From assembly GCA_964242215.1 (NCBI GenBank), contig CAXTCJ010000013.1, positions 1 through 64,000 on the forward strand: 64,000 nt of DNA, in the 5' to 3' direction. The position numbers and the translations under genes are program-made. Each line of letters starts with the position of its first letter. The first letter of the stretch is position 1. Below the pieces are notes generated by a model. That model was not told where the DNA came from. It did not search any database and saw nothing but the letters and a program-made list of their open reading frames with translations. The stretch comes from LMUY01 sp964242215. GTDB lineage: Bacteria; Pseudomonadota; Alphaproteobacteria; Acetobacterales; Acetobacteraceae. Positions 9,122 to 17,526 of the stretch are shown here, piece by piece.

Positions 9122-9511
9122 CTAAGTATGTGGCTTCGTATCGATGCCGCTGGTCGAGTTCGTGTGCGATGCCCGGAACAGGTATTCGACCAATCGGCTG
9201 TCCGGCCCGAATGTGACGATCAGCAATCTGTCCGTACCCTCGCCACCGGAATCGAAGAAGTTGACGATCGGGATGAAATTCGTCGCATGGGGCTGGCTGG
9301 TGCGCAGGCCATAGCTCCAGGTGGTGCGGCCGTTTTCCGAGGACTGGCTCGCGGGCTCGCCATAAGCCTGGCGAACGTCCTGCTCCGTCGTGATGGCTGG
9401 CTGCAGCTTTGCCGCCACCGTGTCCCGGGTTTCCGCCTGCAAAGCCGCCGTGCCACCGGAACAACCGGCGAGCGTGACTAGCAACAGCAGCGACCGGACC
9501 ACCGGCCGCAT
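9122..9511 (-). CDS. Small lipoprotein, SmpA/BamE-like
   Basis: The leader SLLLLVTLAGC is a good lipobox; the mature part is about 112 residues. The pattern ITTEQDVRQAYGEPA followed by TTWSYGL and LLIVTFGPDSRLVEYLF fits the two-helix, three-strand BamE/SmpA fold of small outer-membrane lipoproteins. I chose the ATG at 9511 because it places the leader at the N terminus. It lies 16 bases downstream of rmlD on the same strand and may be the last gene of the rhamnose operon, although a functional link is not evident. Confidence 0.75.
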   Translation of the reverse strand: MRPVVRSLLLLVTLAGCSGGTAALQAETRDTVAAKLQPAITTEQDVRQAYGEPASQSSENGRTTWSYGLRTSQPHATNFIPIVNFFDSGGEGTDRLLIVTFGPDSRLVEYLFRASHTNSTSGIDTKPHT

Positions 9512-9527
9512 CGTGGGGAGCCAAGTC

Positions 9528-10394
9528 TCAGCTAGCAACGATCACGTCGACAGTGCGCGCCAGGCTCGGCTGCCACGCTGGCAGTTTCACGCCGAAAATC
9601 CGGTCGAGCTTTGTGCAATCCAGCCGGGAGTTGGCCGGGCGCTTCGCTGGGGTCGGGTATTCGGCCGTGGTGATGGCGCTCACCGTCGGCTCCGGGCGGC
9701 CATGCCGGGCGGCTTCGGCGAAGATCGCCTGCGCGAACCCATGCCAACTGGTGCTGCCGGTCCCGGCAGCGTGGAACACGCCGGCGTATGACGCATCCCA
9801 AGCCGTCATCTTCGCGGCGACGGCCAGGATCGCGTCGGCGAGGTCGCCCGCATGGGTTGGGCACCCATGCTGGTCCCCCACCACCCGCAACGTGTTGGTC
9901 TTCTGCGCCACGGCCAGCATGGTGCGGACGAAGTTCTTGCCGGTTGCGTTGTAGACCCAGGCCGTGCGCAGGACGGCAGCCTTGGCGCCTGAGTCGAGCA
10001 CCGCCTGCTCCCCCGCCAACTTGCTCGCACCATACACGCCGGTCGGGCCAGTGGCATCGTCCTCGGTGTACGGCGCGTCCTTGCTGCCATCGAACACGTA
10101 GTCGGTGGAGATGTGGATCAACGGCACGCCGTCGCGCGCGCAGAGCCGGGCTAGAGCCGCCGGGCCATCGCGGTTCGCGCGGTAGGCGGCGTCCACTTCC
10201 TTCTCGGCGGCATCGACCGCCGTCCAGGCCGCCGCATTCACCACCAGGCTCGGCTTCACCCGGTCGAACACCGCGGTGATGGTGTCGGGCTGGTCGAAAT
10301 CGAACTCGGGCCGGCCTACCACGGTCAGGCGGCCCTCACCGCGCGCGGCCAGTTCGGTGGCGACCTGGCCGGCGCCGCCGGTGACGAGGATCAC
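9528..10394 (-). CDS. rfbD: dTDP-4-dehydrorhamnose reductase
   Basis: This is the last step of dTDP-L-rhamnose synthesis, reducing dTDP-4-keto-L-rhamnose with NAD(P)H. It is an extended short-chain dehydrogenase of 288 residues. The nucleotide-binding ILVTGGAGQVATEL opens the protein, STDYVFDG carries the catalytic Thr/Asp environment, and YGASKLAGEQ is the YxxxK motif. The start is a GTG at 10394 that overlaps the rfbC stop by four bases (GTGA), which decides it over later codons. It is the fourth gene in the order B-A-C-D. Rhamnose made here would feed lipopolysaccharide or exopolysaccharide. Confidence 0.95.
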   Translation of the reverse strand: MILVTGGAGQVATELAARGEGRLTVVGRPEFDFDQPDTITAVFDRVKPSLVVNAAAWTAVDAAEKEVDAAYRANRDGPAALARLCARDGVPLIHISTDYVFDGSKDAPYTEDDATGPTGVYGASKLAGEQAVLDSGAKAAVLRTAWVYNATGKNFVRTMLAVAQKTNTLRVVGDQHGCPTHAGDLADAILAVAAKMTAWDASYAGVFHAAGTGSTSWHGFAQAIFAEAARHGRPEPTVSAITTAEYPTPAKRPANSRLDCTKLDRIFGVKLPAWQPSLARTVDVIVAS

Positions 10395-10942
10395 AGGCGG
10401 AACCAGGCCGGCATGTCGGCCCAGCGCGTCGCCACCTTGTCCTTCTCGGAGAGCTGCACGTCCGTCACGGGCCACGGGAGGTTCAGGTCCGGGTCGTTCC
10501 AGACGATCGCCCGCTCCGAATCCTTGTCATAGTACCCCGTCGTTTTGTAGACGACCTCGCTATCCGGCTCGAGCGTCACGAACCCGTGCACGAAGCCCGG
10601 CGGTATCCACAGCTGCTGCCAATTGGCCGCGCTCAACTCCGCCGCGACATGGCGGCCGAAGGTGCGCGAGCCATGGCGGGCATCGACCGCGACGTCCCAG
10701 ATCGAGCCCTTTACGCAGCGCACCAGCTTGCCTTGGGCGTGCGGGTCGAGCTGGCAGTGCAGGCCGCGCAGCACGCCTTTCGCCTGCGACATGCTGTGGT
10801 TGTCCTGCACGAACGGCAGGTCGATGCCCACGTCGGTCATGGCACGCGCGGTCCAGGTCTCGGAGAAGAAGCCGCGCTCGTCGCCGAAGCGGGCCGGGCT
10901 GAACAGGATCACGTCGGGGATGGCCTGGCGTTCGTACTTCAT
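10391..10942 (-). CDS. rfbC: dTDP-4-dehydrorhamnose 3,5-epimerase
   Basis: This enzyme epimerises dTDP-4-keto-6-deoxyglucose at C3 and C5. It is a 183-residue cupin of standard length. Family motifs include FGDERGFFSETW near the N terminus, VQDNHSMSQAKGVLRGLHCQ with the catalytic His, VAVDARHGSRTFG, and IPPGFVHGFVTLEP. It overlaps rfbA upstream and rfbD downstream by four bases each, so the whole cassette is translationally coupled. Confidence 0.96.
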   Translation of the reverse strand: MKYERQAIPDVILFSPARFGDERGFFSETWTARAMTDVGIDLPFVQDNHSMSQAKGVLRGLHCQLDPHAQGKLVRCVKGSIWDVAVDARHGSRTFGRHVAAELSAANWQQLWIPPGFVHGFVTLEPDSEVVYKTTGYYDKDSERAIVWNDPDLNLPWPVTDVQLSEKDKVATRWADMPAWFRL

Positions 10943-11814
10943 GCGTGAACTCCGTCGGCGATTTCGAGCAGCAGGCGGCCGAGTTCCGTCTTGCGCAAGG
11001 CGAGCGCACGGGTGCGTAGGGTCGCCGCGTCGATGAAGCCCATGCGATAGGCGACCTCCTCCGGGCAGCCGACCAGCATGCCTTGGCGCGCCTGGATGGT
11101 CTGCACGAAGGTGGCGGCCTGCAGCAGACTGTCCGGCGTGCCGGCGTCGAGCCAAGCGCAGCCGCGGCCGAGGCGTTCGACGGCGAGCGTGCCCTCCTCC
11201 AGGTAGATCCGGTTGAGATCGGTGATCTCGAGCTCGCCCCGCGGGGAAGGCTTCACTCGGTGGGCGAACTCGGTGACGCGCTTGTCGTAGAAATACAGGC
11301 CGATCACCGCCCAGTTGGACAGCGGCGCCGTTGGCTTCTCGACGATTTCGGTCGCCGTGCCGCTCTCGTCGAACGAAACCACGCCGTAGCGCTCCGGATC
11401 GCGCACCTGGTAGGCGAACACGGTCGCACCGTGCTCACGCTGGGCGGTGGCCTGGAACACGCGGCTGAGATGGTCGCCGAAGATCATGTTGTCGCCGAGG
11501 ACGAGCGCGCAGGCCTCGCCGTCGAGCCACTCCTCGCCGATCAGAAAGGCCTGGGCCAAGCCGTCCGGCGAGGGCTGCTCGGCATAGGTGAAGGTGCAGC
11601 CGAGATGGGAGCCGTCGCCCAGCAGGCGGCGGAACATCGGCAGGTCCACCGGGGTGGAGATGATCAGGATGTCCTTGATGCCCGACAGCATCAGCACCGA
11701 CAGCGGGTAATACGCCATCGGCTTGTCGTACACCGGCAGCAATTGCTTGGACGCCGCCAGGGTCATGGGGTGCAGGCGGGTGCCCGATCCCCCGGCGAGC
11801 AGAATACCCTTCAT
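10939..11814 (-). CDS. rfbA: Glucose-1-phosphate thymidylyltransferase
   Basis: This is the first enzyme of the rhamnose pathway; it makes dTDP-glucose from dTTP and glucose-1-phosphate. It has 291 residues, as usual. The nucleotidyltransferase signature GILLAGGSGTRLHPMTL lies at residues 3-19, with KQLLPVYDKPMAYYPL after it and ALVLGDNMIFGD near residue 105 (metal-binding Asp). YGVVSFDESG and the product-site WLDAGTPDSLLQA are also present. The ATG overlaps the rfbB stop by four bases. Confidence 0.96.
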   Translation of the reverse strand: MKGILLAGGSGTRLHPMTLAASKQLLPVYDKPMAYYPLSVLMLSGIKDILIISTPVDLPMFRRLLGDGSHLGCTFTYAEQPSPDGLAQAFLIGEEWLDGEACALVLGDNMIFGDHLSRVFQATAQREHGATVFAYQVRDPERYGVVSFDESGTATEIVEKPTAPLSNWAVIGLYFYDKRVTEFAHRVKPSPRGELEITDLNRIYLEEGTLAVERLGRGCAWLDAGTPDSLLQAATFVQTIQARQGMLVGCPEEVAYRMGFIDAATLRTRALALRKTELGRLLLEIADGVHA

Positions 11815-12866
11815 GACGCGTTGCCCAGGCGTTGGCCGGAATACTTGCCGGCGCGGATGCGCTCCCACCAGGCCCGGTTGTCGACATACCATTTGACCGT
11901 CCGGTGCAGCCCCCGGTCGAAATCATGCGGCGCGCGCCAGTCCAGCGCCGCCTGGGCACGGGACGGGTCGATCTCGTAGCGGAAATCGTGGCCCGGGCGG
12001 TCGGTGACGAAGTGGATCAGCCGATCGCGCGGCCCGGCCGGGTCCGGTTGCAGCGTATCAAGCGCCGAGCAGATGCTGCGCACGACCTGCAAGTTGCTGC
12101 GGGGCTGCTGCGCGCCGATGGCCAAAGTAGCGCCGGGTTCGGCGCGCTCGAGTGCCAGGACGAGCGCCTCGGCATGGTCGTCCACGAACAGCCAGTCGCG
12201 CTCGTTGGACCCGTCGCCGTAGACGGGCAGAGGCTTGCCCTCCAGCGCGTTGAGGGTCACCAGCGGGATCAGCTTCTCGGGGAATTGCCACGGACCGTAA
12301 TTGTTCGTGGTGTTGGTCACGAATGTCGGCAATCCGTACGTGTGCCACCAGGCCCGGACCAGGTGGTCGGACGCCGCCTTGCTGGCCGAATAAGGGCTGC
12401 GCGGATCATAGGGCGTGGTCTCGGTGAACGGTGGGTCACCGGCCTCGAGCGCGCCGAACACTTCGTCGGTCGACACGTGGTGGAAGCGGAACGCCGCCTT
12501 CCGGTCGGCCGGCAGCCCGGCCCAGTAGGTGCGCGCGGCCTCCAGCAGGACGAATGTGCCGACCACGTTGGTCTGCACGAACGGCCCCGGCCCGTCGATC
12601 GAGCGGTCCACGTGGGTCTCGGCCGCGAGATGCATGACGCAGTCGGGTTGATGGGTCGCGAACACCTGGGCCATCGCCGACGCATCGGTGATATCGGCCC
12701 GCACCAGCGTGTGCCGGGGGTCGTTCCGGGCCTCCTCCAACGCGTCTTCCGAGGCGGCGTAGGACATCTTGTCGACGTTGACGATGGTCGCGTCACGGTG
12801 GCGAAAAAGATGGCGTATGACGGCCGAGCCAATAAAGCCGCACCCACCGGTGAGCAAAACGCGCAT
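11811..12866 (-). CDS. rfbB: dTDP-glucose 4,6-dehydratase
   Basis: This enzyme converts dTDP-glucose to dTDP-4-keto-6-deoxyglucose. It is an NAD-dependent extended SDR of 351 residues. The Rossmann motif is LLTGGCGFIGSAVIRH; the active-site motif HVSTDEVFGAL supplies Thr, Asp and Glu; YSASKAASDHLV is YxxxK. NNYGPWQFPEKLIPL and GDGSNERDWLFVDDH are standard RmlB signatures. It is the first gene of the rmlBACD operon. Its start lies about 220 bases downstream of the glycosyltransferase fragment, with a dispersed repeat between them. Confidence 0.97.
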   Translation of the reverse strand: MRVLLTGGCGFIGSAVIRHLFRHRDATIVNVDKMSYAASEDALEEARNDPRHTLVRADITDASAMAQVFATHQPDCVMHLAAETHVDRSIDGPGPFVQTNVVGTFVLLEAARTYWAGLPADRKAAFRFHHVSTDEVFGALEAGDPPFTETTPYDPRSPYSASKAASDHLVRAWWHTYGLPTFVTNTTNNYGPWQFPEKLIPLVTLNALEGKPLPVYGDGSNERDWLFVDDHAEALVLALERAEPGATLAIGAQQPRSNLQVVRSICSALDTLQPDPAGPRDRLIHFVTDRPGHDFRYEIDPSRAQAALDWRAPHDFDRGLHRTVKWYVDNRAWWERIRAGKYSGQRLGNAS

Positions 12867-12951
12867 AATGTGTCCCGTTACCATGGCCGCGACCTTGACG
12901 CCGGGCATTGCGGCGCAATCTGCCATCGGGCCCCGGCCGGGGCAACAACGG

Positions 12952-13068
12952 ACCGTAGCGCCAGGGCTTGAGCCTGGGATCCACAGGCCCGCAATTGCCG
13001 GTTGCAGCGAACGCTGACGTCTCTCGCCCAACCGCGTGGATGCCAGGGTCAAGCCCGGGCAAGACGGT
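12952..13068. repeat. Second dispersed REP-like inverted repeat
   Basis: Facing arms at 12952-12984 and 13036-13068 share the pattern CCAGGGCTTGAGCCTGGGAT against its near reverse complement, flanked by ACCGT and ACGGT. It is the same family as 6706-6852, and lies between the glycosyltransferase stop and rfbB. Confidence 0.75.
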
Positions 13069-13084
13069 GACGCAGCGCGTGTTC

Positions 13085-15742
13085 TTATCCCAGGCGTTTG
13101 ACCAGGCTGCGGCGATAATCCCGCTGCCGCCGCTGCAGGCCGGGAGCGGTACCGACCAGCCGCGCAATGGCGGCCTGGACCCGGGCCACCTCCGCAACGT
13201 GCGCCGTTTGGCTGAGCCGGGCCGTGACGCTGGCCTCGTGCCGGCGGTGGTGGTTGAGCGGCCGGGCTACATACGCGACCTGCGCCCCGTCCCGCGCCAA
13301 CACCTCGGCATAGACCCGCCAATCGCCGGCCACCCGCAGCTCCCGCAATTCGGGCTCGCAGCGGCGCAACCCGACCAGCAGGTCCTCTCGCCGCCACAAC
13401 ACCGCGCTGGCGTTGAGGATGAGGTTGCGCTCCGAGAGGTGCTGCCGAAGGAACGCCGAGCCCTCGTACACGGCGTCCTCGCCGAGCACGCCGTCGCCGT
13501 AATACGCCTTGTGGTCGGCCCACAGCACGCCGCCGGCCTCGTCGATCGCCCGGCTGTCGGTGAAGGCCATGACAGCACGGGGCGCGCGGCCGATCGCTTC
13601 GGCGGCGGCGGACAGGAAGCCCGGATCCGCACAATCATCCGCCTCCGCAATCCACAGCCAGTCGCCGGTGGCCGTTTCGGCCGCGCGGAGCCACTGCGCG
13701 AACACCGAGCCGGATCGCCGGTCCTGCCGCTCCACCCGCAGTTGCCGCCCCCAGGCGGCGGCCGTCCGGCACGCCACGTCCACGCTCTGGTCGATCGAGG
13801 CGTCGTCCAGCAGCACGACCTCCAGCACCGGATAGGACTGCGCGAAGATCGAGGCGAGCCGCACCTCCATGTAGCGGTCGTAGTCGCAACTGGGCACGAC
13901 GACGGAGACCTGGAGCAGGTTGGGTTTGGCCAATGCAATCAGGGCGGCGCTATAGGCCTCGAAGCGGAACGCCGCCCGGCTGTCCCGCGCCAGGGTCGCC
14001 CGGCGCTCCAGCGTCGTCTCGCGCACCAGCCGGTCGGCGGCATGCGCCATGCGGTTGGTGTCACCGAGCGGCACGCAACACCCGCCGCCGATGCGGGCGA
14101 GGAGTTCCGGAATGCCCCCCGTCTCCTCGAACGCGACCACGGGCGTTCCCGCCGCCAAGGCCTCGAGCGCCACCGACGGGAACGGGTCCTCGCGGGAGGT
14201 GAGCAGGAAGACGTCGGCGGCGCGCAGCAGGTCGGACGCATCGTCGCGATGGCCCAGATAACGGAACGTGCCGGTTGCCTCGGCGGAGGCGATCTCGGTG
14301 CCGAGATAGGCCTGGGTCGCCGGGTCGATCCCGCCGGCCCAGACGAAGTGGATGGCCTTGCCGGTCGCGCGGGCGGTCCGCCAAGCCTGCAGGAACAGGT
14401 CGAAGCCCTTGCGCAGGTCGGCGTAGCCCATGCCGAGGGCCAGGCTCGAACCCAGCGGCAGGCGCAAGGCCGCACGGACCGCACAGCGCCGCTCCTCGTC
14501 GATGATCGGCGGCATCTCGATCCCCTGCGGCAGGATTGCGGTGCGCCGCGGCACGGTGCCGACGGCCTCCGTACAGCGATCGCGGACCAGCTCGGCCGGG
14601 AACACGACGATCTCGGCGTCGTCCATCGCGTCACGCAGCGGGCCGATCAGACCCTTCTCGCGCAGCAGTCGGGGCAGTTCGTGGACCAGCAGCACCGACG
14701 GAATGCCGTGCCGCTGCAATACCGACACCACGCGGGCGCTCGCGGAGCTGTTCACGATCGCAGCGGTGCACCCGGCGGTGCGGGCGGCGCGGGCGGCGTC
14801 GTTCAGCTGTTCCATGGTCGACGCGATGGTGGTCGGTGCGATGGCGCGATACTCGGCCTCCATCGGACCGCCTTCGAGGATCAGGAACGCGATCGCCACC
14901 CCATGGTGGGTCTGCAAAGCACGGCCGATCTTCAGCAGCAGGGTCTGGGCGCCATGCCGCAGACCATCGTGCCCGACCAGAAGGATGCGGGTGCGCTCGC
15001 CGGGGGTGGGCAATCCGACCACGGCGCGGCAGGTCGCGTTCAAGAAGGCGCCGCCCCAATGCACGTCGGGTTCGAGCGTGGCGCCCTCGGCCCACTCGTT
15101 CCAGGCATTGATGCAGACCACCGCCTCCCCCTCCACCGGGTTGCGGCGGGCGTATCCGATCAGGTCCTCCAGCCACGCCTGATACAGCGCGGGGGTCGCG
15201 CCGTGCAGCACCGTGCCGGCCCCCTGCCGGCGGGGGTCGTTGTCCCAGCCGGGAACCGCGGTCTTGATCAGCGGGAAGGCGGGTGCCGGCTCGTCCACCG
15301 ACGCACGGGCGATGGCGGCGTAGTCATACACCTCGGCGTCGAAGGCCGGGTCGAGGGTGTGGAGGCTCTCGTTGATCATGGGCACTGCGCCGGTGAGCTT
15401 GTGGGGTGGAAACTCGACGGCCGCGTCCATCCCGAAAACGCGCGGATCGGTGTCGCCGAAGCTCTGCGCCATGATGAAGATCGGATCTTCGCCATAGCCA
15501 GACCGGAACAGGCGGCGCCAGCGCTCGACAGTGGCCGCGGTGTCCGGGATCAGCCGCGCGCGATACGTCATCAGCACGGGGCGCCCGTTGAGGCGGATAT
15601 AACGCGAGTCGGCGAAGTGACGGCCGAACTCCATGATCAGGGCGGCCTCGTCGCGGATGCGATAGTCCTGGCTGACCAGCACCTGGTCGTCGGAACCATC
15701 CCAGCGCCGGGTCCAATTCTCGTTGGCCCACATGAGGCAGAA
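13085..15742 (-). pseudogene. Multidomain glycosyltransferase, C-terminal 885 residues (gene split by island)
   Basis: This is the 3' part of a giant surface-polysaccharide glycosyltransferase. Joined to the 5' part at 61,089-62,131 it makes an in-frame protein of 1,227 residues. This part starts inside a WbsX-like domain at FCLMWANENWTRRWDG, with the continuation QDYRIRDEAALIMEFGRHF and a VVCINAWNEWAEGATLEPD block. It then has a GT4-type domain (ALGMGYADLRKGFDLFLQAW, PFPSVALEALAAGTPVVAFE) and a C-terminal GT2 domain (VVVPSCDYDRYMEVRLASI, then WIAEADDCAD as the DxD-like site). Translation could begin at the ATG at 15733, leaving the GT4 and GT2 domains possibly expressed. It sits just upstream of rmlBACD, so it probably adds rhamnose or related sugars to a cell-surface glycan. 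Confidence 0.88.
15726..15742. other. attL core, left attachment repeat
   Basis: The sequence GCCCACATGAGGCAGAA is identical to 61089-61105. On the minus strand it encodes FCLMWA of the split glycosyltransferase. It marks the crossover region of integrase-mediated insertion. Confidence 0.92.
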
Positions 15743-15818
15743 TGTACACCAAGCATAAAGGAATTTTCTTGTTTGTTTACAATAGTTTAATCTACTGCTA
15801 GCCAGCTAGAGGGTGGCC

Positions 15819-15842
15819 CTAGCAAGCAGGTAGCTAGCTGGT
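15819..15842. other. Probable integrase arm-type site, left
   Basis: This 24-base stretch beginning CTAGCAAGCA and containing TAGCTAGC matches 60952-60975 in the same orientation with 3 mismatches. It lies 77 bases inside the attL core. Paired, similarly spaced sub-terminal repeats are what lambda-type integrases use as arm sites; that role is inferred. Confidence 0.6.
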
Positions 15843-15961
15843 CGGATAATCCTCAGGCCCGGTCTGGTGAGCACGCGCCCCGGCAAAGCGGCCAGATCTC
15901 GGAAGCATTGAGCCCCTCCGTTGGCTCGAAAGCCGGTAGGTAATAGGGAGTTGCCACCCTG

Positions 15962-16102
15962 CCACGTGCGAGCCATAGCCGGTGCAGCCCGGATATGGCG
16001 GCTGGCGTGACCAAAACACTCATGGACCTGGGCGGGATGGTGGATGTGCTGGAGGCTTGGGAGGCGGCGCAGGCGAAGGCGGAGAAGGCGACTGCAGCCT
16101 AG
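15962..16102 (+). pseudogene. C-terminal remnant of an IS1-like transposase
   Basis: The open frame ends SPDMAAGVTKTLMDLGG and then a short Glu/Ala-rich tail. The piece MAAGVTxxLxDLxxMVxxLE matches the last residues of transposases common in alphaproteobacteria (the TPAMAAGVTDxLW tail). Nothing of the catalytic domain remains upstream, so this is a relic. It sits just inside attL. Confidence 0.5.
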
Positions 16103-16217
16103 CTGGCGGAGGGTTTCGGACGATCCCGGGGGCATGGGTGGTGAGTTAACCGTCAAACAATCATTGTTTAGCGTTGCCGTTGACTCATACGCAACGGATC
16201 GGTGATTATGCCTTAGT

Positions 16218-16300
16218 GGACATGTGGCGAAACGGCAGACGCGGCCGACTTCCAATCGGCTATCTCACAAGGTGTGCGGGTTCGAATCCCGCCATGTCCA
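16218..16300 (+). tRNA. Leucine-type (class II) tRNA with UCC anticodon
   Basis: A full cloverleaf can be drawn. The acceptor stem is GGACATG (16218-16224) with CATGTCC (16293-16299), and A16300 is the discriminator. The D stem is GCG/CGC (16227-16229, 16240-16242). The anticodon stem is GCCGA/TCGGC with loop CTTCCAA, giving anticodon TCC at 16251-16253. A 15-base variable region contains a 3-bp hairpin, and the T stem is GCGGG/CCCGC with loop TTCGAAT. The long variable arm, the D-arm sequence and A73 are features of tRNA-Leu, yet UCC reads the glycine codon GGA. CCA is not encoded. A scanner would probably label it tRNA-Gly; its charging identity is unclear. Confidence 0.82.
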
Positions 16301-16323
16301 TCCGTCAACAGCCAAAGGAAAAA

Positions 16324-16731
16324 ATGATGGCACGGGGGCAGAATGTGAAAGCGATAGAGGAAGCGATTGTTCGCTTAGAAGCGGATAGGGCTCTAGCAAT
16401 CGCCAGCTTTGACGGTCGGATTGAGGGTTTGAAGCAAGCGCTACGGCTGCATACCGGGGCGGCTTCAACTTCAAACCCCTTCTCAACCGCCGAGAAAAAG
16501 CGGATTCGGCGCGGCAATCTCAAAGAAACAGTTCTGAGCCTCGCACAAGAGGTTGCCGAGAACGGGATGAGTTCCGAGGAATGCATCACCCTAGCCAAAG
16601 AAAGAGGTATCGACCTTGTGCCAGGCTCCGTTTCTAGCCTGTTGAGTAGGCTCAAAAACGATGGCGTCGTGTTTTTCGATGGTCAGCGCTACCGCCTGAA
16701 AGAATATGCGGGGCCACGACAAGCCGCATAA
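16324..16731 (+). CDS. Small winged-helix-like protein
   Basis: I do not recognise the family. The 135-residue protein has an N-terminal coiled-coil-like segment (KAIEEAIVRLEADRALAIAS) that could drive dimerisation. Residues about 70-130 form a probable winged helix: helices LKETVLSLAQEVAENG and SSEECITLAKERG, recognition helix SVSSLLSRLKNDG, then the wing VVFFDGQRYRL. This suggests a DNA-binding regulator. The start at 16324 follows AAAGGA by 6 bases; the frame upstream runs through the tRNA and is not coding. It begins 24 bases after the tRNA gene and may be co-transcribed with it. Confidence 0.75.
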   Translation: MMARGQNVKAIEEAIVRLEADRALAIASFDGRIEGLKQALRLHTGAASTSNPFSTAEKKRIRRGNLKETVLSLAQEVAENGMSSEECITLAKERGIDLVPGSVSSLLSRLKNDGVVFFDGQRYRLKEYAGPRQAA

Positions 16732-16736
16732 AGGAA

Positions 16737-16764
16737 ACGCCCCAGCTTTCCACGGCTGGGGCGT
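16737..16764 (+). terminator. GC hairpin after the winged-helix gene
   Basis: A perfect 10-bp stem (ACGCCCCAGC / GCTGGGGCGT) with an 8-base loop begins 6 bases after the stop. No T-run follows, so it may be a weak terminator or an RNA-stabilising hairpin. Confidence 0.55.
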
Positions 16765-16769
16765 CTTGA

Positions 16770-16843
16770 GGGGGCGGTCAAATTGCCGGTGCCAGGGACG
16801 GGCTGCGAACTCTTCCCCTGGGGTTCAACTCCCCCCGCCTCCA
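16770..16843 (+). ncRNA. tRNA/tmRNA 3'-end-like RNA segment
   Basis: GGGGGCG (16770-16776) pairs with CGCCTCC minus-polarity partner bases 16836-16842, leaving discriminator A16843 followed by CC. A T-arm-like element GGGG-TTCAACT-CCCC (16820-16834) sits directly before it, as at the end of ssrA (tmRNA) genes. The 42 bases between acceptor and T-arm do not fold into normal D and anticodon arms. A CCAGGG/CCCTGG helix is possible instead, as in tmRNA P2. It could be a minimal tmRNA-like RNA or a captured ssrA 3' end left by an earlier integration. A strong terminator follows at once, so it is probably transcribed. Confidence 0.35.
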
Positions 16844-16845
16844 CC

Positions 16846-16886
16846 TAAGCCCTGCCACTTATGCGAGTGGCAGGGCTTACCTTTTT
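16846..16886 (+). terminator. Strong intrinsic terminator
   Basis: A perfect 14-bp stem (TAAGCCCTGCCACT at 16846-16859, complement at 16866-16879) with a 6-base loop, then CC and five T. It closes the tRNA/winged-helix/tRNA-like unit. Confidence 0.85.
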
Positions 16887-17269
16887 GTGGCTTCCGACAA
16901 ACGCCGCGCACCTAAATGCACGTCTCACAAGGATTTCCGCCAGAGCCAGCCTGAAGCTGGATGATCGCAAACTATCAATCAAACCAATTCGCACGCTGAA
17001 ATTGACATACGCAAAACATGCGAACGAAAACATGCATTGCGAAATCAGTTCGGTATTTTTGGCAATCGAGTTTTTGGCGTGAACGGATTAGCGCTGCCAA
17101 TACCCGCAGAAATCCGCGCTCGGTCCAGCCTTGAACGCCAACCCAAACACGCCGCGAACCTGGGCGCCGTTGCTGTCGCGGTTCGTCGCGACTCCATCCC
17201 ACCCTTTGAAGGTCAAAGCCGCTCGCCTCGGTCGTCGACAAGCCGCATCCCTACCGCCGCGCACCCAAA
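16887..17269. other. Non-coding stretch, no supported gene
   Basis: Short open frames occur on both strands, but none has a convincing ribosome site, codon bias or family motif. The part around 16950-17070 is locally AT-rich. I see no hairpin or repeat that suggests a regulatory RNA. Confidence 0.5.
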
Positions 17270-17526
17270 ATGAAATCCCCCGGCCCTACTCCTGATCCCC
17301 TGGTTCTCGCCGCCTGGACACTCCCGGCCCGCGCGCAGACAACCCAGCACACCCAGCCGGCAGGCCTGTCGTGCCTCGTCGCCGTCCGGTGTGGGCACCA
17401 CGCGCTATGGCGTCTTCCACTACCAGGGCGAGCGGTATCACGGCTCTACGAAGGATGGTCGGTTTGAGTGCGAGGTCCACGCCAAGCGCGAGGGCGATCG
17501 GGCGACTCGCAACGGGCAAGTAACTA
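17270..17526 (+). pseudogene. Frameshifted copy of the small exported YHCxGDRYYG-type protein
   Basis: A start at 17270 opens a signal-peptide-like segment (LVLAAWTLPARAQT). The frame then loses sense near 17385. The next frame continues with TTRYGVFHYQGERYHGSTKDGRF and AKREGDRATRNGQ, which aligns with the intact paralogue at 18380-18667 (SSKVYHCQGDRYYGNTKRGSY, AKAAGDRADHGKAC). One +1 shift separates the two halves. The conserved Cys of YHC is Tyr here and the last KxC is missing, so both frame and key residues have decayed. Confidence 0.5.

Noticed and set aside
12968..15790. A 940-codon plus-strand frame over the glycosyltransferase
   Set aside because: It is antisense to a clearly domain-bearing gene and reads as Arg/Gly/His-rich nonsense.
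16218..16300. The tRNA as the attachment site of the element
   Set aside because: The 17-bp core repeat and exact gene reconstruction place attL at 15726-15742; no second copy of the tRNA 3' end is seen at the right boundary.
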